Positions 14,543 to 18,609 of a stretch of 18,609 nt of DNA are shown here, piece by piece. This stretch comes from Methylovirgula sp. Lineage in GTDB: Bacteria > Pseudomonadota > Alphaproteobacteria > Rhizobiales > Beijerinckiaceae. Location of the stretch: NCBI GenBank assembly GCA_030038595.1, contig JASHSW010000243.1, positions 1 to 18,609 of the forward strand, given 5' to 3'. Each line of letters starts with the position of its first letter. Positions within the stretch are counted from its first letter, which is position 1. The translations under genes were made by a program, and so were the position numbers. The notes under the pieces are model-generated. The model saw only the letters and a program-made list of their open reading frames with translations, did no database searches and was not told where the DNA came from.

Positions 14543-14680
14543 GACGAAGCTCCGTTTCCAGTCGGTCCGAACCAAGGCCAACGAGCGGCGGACGCAGGGG
14601 TTCCGCCCCCGGTGACGCGGCTCGGCCACGCAGAACGCAAGTCCGCGCGCAAAGCGCAGCCTCAGCTCCAGGGATCGAAG

Positions 14681-16084
14681 ATGAACGAACGCGGCGAAGG
14701 CCAGCCAACCTGGCAGCTCAGCCCCTATGAGCTCAACGTCAGCTATGGCCGGCCGGGCGCGGCGGGGCAGGGCGCCGATTGGTTCGGGCCGCTTGCGCCG
14801 ATCACGCCGCTGGCGCCGCCCGATGTCGCAGGCCGGCAGTGGGATTATCCGTCCGGCTACAATCTCGCCACGACGCCGCGCATCTACGAGCCGGTCACGT
14901 TCCAGACCTTGCGCGGGCTTGCCGAAGGCTACGATCTGCTGCGCTTGGTGATCGAGACGCGCAAAGATCAGGTCGCAAGGCAGACTTGGACGATCGGTCC
15001 GCGCGACAAAAAGTCGAACGATCCGCGCGCCGCGGCGCTGCGCACGTTCTTCGCGCGGCCGGACGGCATGCATACGTTCGGCGATTGGCTGCGCCTGCTG
15101 CTCGAAGAGCTTTTCGTCATCGACGCGCCGGCGCTCTATATGAGGCGCGATCGCGGCGGCCGCTTGACCGCGCTGCTGCCGATCGACGGGGCGACCATCA
15201 AGCCGGTGATCGACGACTTCGGCCGCACGCCGCAGCCGACGATGGAAGACGGACAAATCGTCTGTCCCGTCGCCTATCAGCAGATCTTGAAAGGCTATCC
15301 GGCCGTCGATTACTCGGTGCGCGATTTGATCTATCGGCCGCGCAACATTCGCGTGAACCGCGCCTATGGGTTCAGCCCGGTCGAGCAGATCATCACGACA
15401 GTCAACATCGCGCTGCGCCGGCAGATGTTCCTGCTCGACTATTTCACGCAGGGAAATATCCCCGACAGCCTGATCGGCGTGCCGGAAAGCTGGACGCCGG
15501 ATCAGATCGCCTCCTACCAGAAATATTGGGACGCCTATTTCGACGGCGAACTCGGCCGGCGCCGGCGCGCCAAGTTCGTGCCGGGCGGCGTCGCCAAGAC
15601 CTTCGTCCAGACCAAGGAGCCGGATTTAAAGAGCCCGTTCGACGAATGGCTGGCGCGCCTCGTCTGCTTCGCCTTCTCGATCTCGCCGCAGGCGCTGACC
15701 CAGCAGATGAACCGCGCCACGGCCGAGACGCAGAAGGAGATCTCGGAGGAAGAAGGCCTCGCCCCAGTGCTCGCCTGGGTGAAGGATCTGATCGATTCCA
15801 TCCTCGCCCAGGAATTTAATGCGCCGGATCTCGAATTTACGTTCAGCGCCGAGGTCTCCGTCGATCCGCAGCAACAGGAGGCGATCCTCACAAGCTACGC
15901 GACGAAAGGCATCCTCACCATCAACGAGACGCGTGCCGCGCTCGGCCGCGATCCGCTTGCCGATGCCGCCGCCAACAAGCCGATGGCGCTGACGGGCAAC
16001 GGCTACGTGCCGTTAGGGCAAGTGGCGCAAACGGCGGGGGCGCCTTCGAAAACGGCGCCCTTTTCAGATCTTAAGAGCGCTTGA
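14681..16084 (+). CDS. Phage portal protein
   Basis: 467 residues from ATG 14681 with AGGGA at 14670-14674; the frame is open upstream to 14525 across the start of the minus-strand gene and is not used. Portals form the dodecameric ring at one capsid vertex through which terminase pumps DNA. The sequence has the usual order: an N-terminal arm, the EGYDLLRLVIETRKDQVARQ stretch, the wing region (LLPIDGATIKPVID), the RVNRAYGFSPVEQI segment, the stem/crown part (FAFSISPQALTQQMNRATAET) and the C-terminal motif ETRAALGRDPLADAA. It is apparently complete. Its 3' end is partly repeated at 16874-16913, and the next genes are not the usual protease and capsid. Confidence 0.88.
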   Translation: MNERGEGQPTWQLSPYELNVSYGRPGAAGQGADWFGPLAPITPLAPPDVAGRQWDYPSGYNLATTPRIYEPVTFQTLRGLAEGYDLLRLVIETRKDQVARQTWTIGPRDKKSNDPRAAALRTFFARPDGMHTFGDWLRLLLEELFVIDAPALYMRRDRGGRLTALLPIDGATIKPVIDDFGRTPQPTMEDGQIVCPVAYQQILKGYPAVDYSVRDLIYRPRNIRVNRAYGFSPVEQIITTVNIALRRQMFLLDYFTQGNIPDSLIGVPESWTPDQIASYQKYWDAYFDGELGRRRRAKFVPGGVAKTFVQTKEPDLKSPFDEWLARLVCFAFSISPQALTQQMNRATAETQKEISEEEGLAPVLAWVKDLIDSILAQEFNAPDLEFTFSAEVSVDPQQQEAILTSYATKGILTINETRAALGRDPLADAAANKPMALTGNGYVPLGQVAQTAGAPSKTAPFSDLKSA

Positions 16085-16371
16085 TAAGGGCGGCGATTGG
16101 GACGAACATCAACACCTGCTGGCCCGCTGGGACGCCGGATAGCCAAGGCGGGCGGTTTGCGCCAAAGGATGGAAGCGGGGAAGAATCGTCCAGCCAAGTT
16201 GCTATGTCTGCCGAGTGCCAAGAACAATGGAATTGGGCTCTTCAATTCTGCGGTGAGTTGTTGGCGTTGCATAAATTCCACCCGGATCGCGCCCTCCTCG
16301 GTGGCCACACGACAGAAGAAGGTTGTGCAAAGGGTTTCGTGAGCGAAGAATGCGGTGGAAACAAGGTCTAG
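16081..16371 (+). CDS. Small Cys-rich protein with PAG-x-PD-x-x-GG-x-F motif, effector-like
   Basis: 96 residues. No ATG precedes the conserved part, so TTG 16081, which overlaps the portal stop as TTGA, is the probable start, by translational coupling. Residues 14-31 are WPAGTPDSQGGRFAPKDG, a linker-like motif I associate with phage-linked and polymorphic-toxin-like proteins of alphaproteobacteria. The C-terminal half (C46, C57, C82, C91) contains ALLGGHTTEEGCAKGFVSEECGGNKV, whose ending C-A-x-G-x-V-S-E-x-C-G-G-N looks like a conserved domain end. No signal peptide. A short gene for a TPR-like protein follows 6 nt later. An effector/partner or toxin/immunity pair is a reasonable hypothesis, not shown by the sequence. 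The gene could also be a fragment of a longer phage protein. Confidence 0.62.
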   Translation: MIRAAIGTNINTCWPAGTPDSQGGRFAPKDGSGEESSSQVAMSAECQEQWNWALQFCGELLALHKFHPDRALLGGHTTEEGCAKGFVSEECGGNKV

Positions 16372-16377
16372 CAGAAG

Positions 16378-16869
16378 ATGCAAGCGAACGAAGTCATGCA
16401 GCTCCGGGATCTTTTTCGGAATGAGGATTGGAATTCCGTCTATTCGTTGCTCGACCGTGCGAAGAGCCAAGCGGTAACTCGAGAGGACTTTAGCCGAGAG
16501 GCTTATTGGCGCGCGGTAGCATTTGAGCGTCAAGGACGTTTTGAAGAAGCGCTGGATCTTTTGAGAAGAAACGCAAGCCTATTCAACTGTCAGTGTCTTG
16601 TGCAAAAAATGTTAGCGTCCATCCTTGTCAAGCTTGGGCACTATCGCCAAGCCTTGGAGGAATTGAGGAAAGCACCGATCGAAGAAGAGATGCAGGCCTT
16701 CTATGGCTCAGCGATCGACGCGAAGTTCCTCTACTTCTACCTGCTTGCCAAGTGCGGCGATCGGTTCATCCAAGACCGGCTCGCCGAGATCCCCGACGAT
16801 TATCGCCATTTTGCAGGCGGCAAATTTTTGACAAAGCCGGACATCGTCGCGCTGATGAATCGAGGATAG
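16378..16869 (+). CDS. TPR-like helical protein, candidate partner of the preceding gene
   Basis: 163 residues from ATG 16378; another in-frame ATG is at 16396, and neither has a strong ribosome site. It starts 6 nt after the preceding stop, so the two genes are probably co-translated. The protein is mostly helical with two TPR-like units: residues 42-62 (EAYWRAVAFERQGRFEEALDL) and 76-97 (QKMLASILVKLGHYRQALEEL), each with the usual G-x-Y/F-x-x-A-L. The C-terminus ends FAGGKFLTKPDIVALMNRG. No signal peptide or membrane segment, so it is cytoplasmic. GC is about 50% over 16381-16680, clearly below the neighbours, suggesting recent acquisition. A chaperone or immunity-like role for the upstream protein is inferred from gene order alone. 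Confidence 0.72.
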   Translation: MQANEVMQLRDLFRNEDWNSVYSLLDRAKSQAVTREDFSREAYWRAVAFERQGRFEEALDLLRRNASLFNCQCLVQKMLASILVKLGHYRQALEELRKAPIEEEMQAFYGSAIDAKFLYFYLLAKCGDRFIQDRLAEIPDDYRHFAGGKFLTKPDIVALMNRG

Positions 16870-16873
16870 GCGC

Positions 16874-16913
16874 GCCGCGATCCGTTCCCCGATGCCGCCG
16901 CCGACAAGCCGAT
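16874..16913 (+). pseudogene. Diverged second copy of the portal gene 3' end
   Basis: These 40 bases match 15945-15984 of the portal gene at 36 positions. Read in frame they give R-D-P-F-P-D-A-A-A-D-K-P against R-D-P-L-A-D-A-A-A-N-K-P in the portal. Weaker similarity continues for about 20 bases. No start codon or longer open frame belongs to it, so it is a relic flanking the gene pair 16081-16869. Confidence 0.75.
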
Positions 16914-16962
16914 CTCTGCTGGGGCGCAACCGGCGACATCGCCGCGTCGCCGAATTGATGCT

Positions 16963-16994
16963 ATCGTGGCCTGGAACGAGTTCCAGGCCACGAT
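16963..16994. repeat. Near-perfect palindrome, 15-bp arms, over the start of the DUF4403-like gene
   Basis: ATCGTGGCCTGGAAC (16963-16977) and GTTCCAGGCCACGAT (16980-16994) are exact reverse complements separated by GA. The right arm contains the first two bases of the ATG at 16993. In RNA it would form a very stable hairpin with a tiny loop. No U-tract follows, so it is not a standard terminator. Confidence 0.85.
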
Positions 16995-18387
16995 GACCAA
17001 CCGATCCGTCTTTCGCGCGCGCGCGTGTTTTGTTGCGCTGCTTTTCCTCGCCGTCCCCGCGTTGGCCGACGAAAAGCCGCCGCTTGCGCCGGATTCATCG
17101 GCGCCGCTTACGACGCCATCGCGCCTCTCGGCGACCATCGAATTCGGCCTGCCGGCGCTCGCCGCCGACATCGAGCGCGACGTTCCGCGCCGCCTCGCCA
17201 CGATCGACGAGCGCATCAATTGCGTGCATCGGCGCGTGCTCGGCTTCCGGGTCAACGCCAATTGCGACATCTGGGGCTACGTCGAGCGCACCGGCCCCGT
17301 CTCGCTCTACGGCCGCGGCGACCGCATCGTCGGCGCGGTGCCGATCTACGGCGTGGCGGAAGGCCAGGGCGCCAATCGCTTCACCGCGCATATCCACGGC
17401 GATACCGAAGCGCGCGCCACTGTCGAGGCGCAGGCGCGCCCGACGCTCACGCGCGACTGGTCGCTTGAGCTCAATGTCAGCGATGGCTTCCATTGGAGCG
17501 AGCCGCCCTATCTTCACGTGCTCGGCCGCGAGATCGCGCTCGCCAAATACGTCGAGCCGCGCATCCGGGCGCAATTGGCGCGCGTCCGGGAGCGGGCGGT
17601 CGCCGCGGCGCGCAAGCTCGATTTGCACGACAAGGCCGCGACCGCCTGGCAGAACGCTTTCGAGCCGATCGAGCTTTCCGACGATCCGCAAGTCTGGCTG
17701 CAAGTGACGCCGCAGAGCGCCGCCTTCGCCGGCGTGCGCGCCACTTCCAAAGTGCTCGAAGGCACGCTCGAACTTTCCGGCAACGCCGAGACGTTCGTCG
17801 GCCAGGCGCCGCCCGCCGCGACGCCGACGCCGCTTCCCCCGCTCGGCACCGAGGTCGCCGCGCCCGGCACGTTCGATGTCGTCCTGCCGGTGCATATCGG
17901 CTACGACGCGATCCGCGCCAAGATCAAGGACGCGATCGCCGCGATGCCGCCAGCCGCGGCTTCCGTCCGCGACGTGCAAATCTATCCGTCGAACGGCAAG
18001 ATCGTCGTCGGTCTGCTGATCGGCAAGACTCCGGATGCCGCGCAGTGGATCTATCTCGCGGCGACCCCGCAGGTCGAGGCCGACGGGCAGACGCTCAAAC
18101 TTCCCGATCTCGCCGCCGTCAGCGCGGCGACAAGCGACATCGGCGAAATGCTCGGCAATCCGCAGTTCGTCGATCTCGTCAAACAGCAGGCGGTGGTTAA
18201 TTACCAGGCCGCCTACCAGCGGCTGCTCGATGCCGCGAACCAACGCCTCAATCGGCCCTTGAAGGACGGCTTCCGGTTAGAGGGCCATCTCAACTCCGCG
18301 GCGCTCGACAAGATTTCGCTGTTGCCCGACGGCGTCTCGATTGCGCTGCGCGCCAGCGGCACGTTGAAGATCGTCTATGGGCTCTGA
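16993..18387 (+). CDS. Exported DUF4403-like protein
   Basis: 464 residues from ATG 16993; a GTG at 16966 in the same frame would add nine residues ahead of the signal peptide. Residues 1-25 are a Sec signal peptide (R-A-C-F-V-A-L-L-F-L-A-V-P-A-L-A, then D-E-K). The mature protein begins with PSRLSATIEFGLPALAADIERDVPRRLATID, typical of DUF4403, with paired cysteines in INCVHRRVLGFRVNANCDIWG. A Pro-rich linker (about PPAATPTPLPPLGTEVAAPG) separates two similar beta-rich halves; the second starts FDVVLPVHIGYDAIRAKIKDAI. The duplicated layout suggests a lipid-binding or structural periplasmic protein, but the family has no established function I can cite. High GC and good codon use indicate a host gene. 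A lipase-like gene begins at its stop. Confidence 0.82.
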   Translation: MTNRSVFRARACFVALLFLAVPALADEKPPLAPDSSAPLTTPSRLSATIEFGLPALAADIERDVPRRLATIDERINCVHRRVLGFRVNANCDIWGYVERTGPVSLYGRGDRIVGAVPIYGVAEGQGANRFTAHIHGDTEARATVEAQARPTLTRDWSLELNVSDGFHWSEPPYLHVLGREIALAKYVEPRIRAQLARVRERAVAAARKLDLHDKAATAWQNAFEPIELSDDPQVWLQVTPQSAAFAGVRATSKVLEGTLELSGNAETFVGQAPPAATPTPLPPLGTEVAAPGTFDVVLPVHIGYDAIRAKIKDAIAAMPPAAASVRDVQIYPSNGKIVVGLLIGKTPDAAQWIYLAATPQVEADGQTLKLPDLAAVSAATSDIGEMLGNPQFVDLVKQQAVVNYQAAYQRLLDAANQRLNRPLKDGFRLEGHLNSAALDKISLLPDGVSIALRASGTLKIVYGL

Positions 18388-18391
18388 TCCG

Positions 18392-18609
18392 ATGCGCCGC
18401 GCCGCACTTTCAATTTCGCGCGGCCTGGCATTGGCAATGTTTGCCGCGTTCGCGCCGACGGCCTTCGCGCAATCCTTCTACGAAGCGCCGCAGTCCGACG
18501 TCACCGGCAAACCCGGCACGCTGGTTCGCGCCGAGGCGATGCCCGGCGCGCCGCTCAATGCCGCGGCCTGGCGCGTGCTCTACCGCTCGACGAGTTTCGA
18601 CGGCAAGCC
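18392..18609 (+). CDS. Exported lipase-like alpha/beta hydrolase, N-terminal part (3' end outside window)
   Basis: 72 residues plus a partial codon are visible. ATG 18392 lies 4 nt after the DUF4403-like stop; an in-frame ATG at 18377 overlaps that gene by 11 nt and is an alternative. Residues 1-28 form a signal peptide (GLALAMFAAFAPTAFA, then Q). The following FYEAPQ...GKPGTLVRAEAM...WRVLYRSTSFDGK matches the opening of secreted lipase/LIP-type alpha/beta hydrolases, where this segment precedes the first core strand. The catalytic Ser, Asp and His lie beyond the window, so activity cannot be judged. Close spacing indicates an operon with the DUF4403-like gene, perhaps acting on periplasmic lipids. 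Confidence 0.7.
   Translation, partial: MRRAALSISRGLALAMFAAFAPTAFAQSFYEAPQSDVTGKPGTLVRAEAMPGAPLNAAAWRVLYRSTSFDGK

Larger units (their letters stand above)
9151..16913. mobile_element. Decayed phage-derived region (repressor, GcrA-like, DUF6362-like, terminase, portal)
   Basis: An S24-type repressor with palindromic operators, a repressed early promoter, a GcrA-like gene, a DUF6362-like gene, terminase large subunit and portal occur in the order of a lambdoid/HK97-like head-packaging module. Prohead protease, major capsid, tail, lysis and integrase genes are absent from the window. Host-type genes lie between the phage genes. Boundaries are approximate: the left is set by the operator-controlled minus-strand gene and the right by a second fragment of the portal 3' end. 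No flanking direct repeats of an integration site were recognised. Confidence 0.6.

Noticed and set aside
16097..16342. Open frame from ATG 16097 instead of TTG 16081
   Set aside because: It is in another frame and loses the PAG-x-PD-x-x-GG-x-F motif and the C-G-G-N ending.
17095..18243. Long minus-strand open frame (about 382 codons) opposite the DUF4403-like gene
   Set aside because: Shadow of a clear secreted protein gene with a signal peptide and domain pattern.
1..18609. CRISPR arrays, tRNA or rRNA genes, insertion sequences
   Set aside because: No regularly spaced repeats, no cloverleaf-like or rRNA-like sequence and no transposase-like protein seen by eye. Degenerate remnants cannot be excluded without a search.

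Overview
The window is GC-rich and reads as a piece of an alphaproteobacterial chromosome, most likely from the order Hyphomicrobiales (Rhizobiales). The main pointers are a C4-pathway 5-aminolevulinate synthase (HemA/ALAS) next to an Irr-type Fur-family regulator, a UDP-glucuronate 4-epimerase-like gene of the rhizobial type, a GcrA-like protein, and many small secreted proteins. No species can be named from the sequence alone.

Left part (1-6.9 kb): envelope and surface-polysaccharide genes. They are the C-terminal part of a GT4-like glycosyltransferase, a radical SAM protein with a SPASM-like cysteine region ahead of its radical SAM core, a DxD glycosyltransferase, cyclopropane-fatty-acyl-phospholipid synthase, and a UDP-glucuronate 4-epimerase-like SDR enzyme. 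Two exported Gly/Tyr-rich proteins flank the epimerase and share an identical C-terminal cysteine spacing (C-x6-C-x11-C-x-C). Together these suggest building and modifying surface glycans and membrane lipids.

Middle part (7.1-9.1 kb): hemA followed by irr, the committed enzyme of heme synthesis beside a likely iron/heme regulator. Two weak, imperfect sites resembling the Irr 'ICE' box lie upstream of hemA. In this Irr the HHH motif reads H-C-H.

Right part (9.15-16.9 kb): a decayed phage-derived region. A LexA/CI-type S24 repressor is bracketed by copies of the palindrome GGTAATATTACC. One perfect copy lies exactly between the -35 and -10 of a promoter for a GcrA-like gene and a DUF6362-like gene. 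Terminase large subunit and portal genes follow, but no prohead protease, capsid or tail genes do. Non-phage genes lie between the packaging genes: a secreted protein, an isoprenylcysteine-methyltransferase-like membrane protein, another secreted protein, and a small cytochrome-oxidase-subunit-IV-like protein.

Directly after the portal gene is a lower-GC gene pair: a small cysteine-rich protein carrying a PAG-x-PD-x-x-GG-x-F motif, and a TPR-like helical protein. A diverged second copy of the portal gene's 3' end follows the pair (36 of 40 bases identical), so it looks like an inserted or exchanged cassette. This pair is the best candidate for an undescribed system here, possibly effector/partner or toxin/immunity, but its function is inferred only.

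The window ends with a secreted DUF4403-like protein, whose start codon lies in a 15-bp-arm inverted repeat, and the beginning of a secreted lipase-like protein. No tRNA, rRNA, CRISPR array or insertion sequence was recognised.
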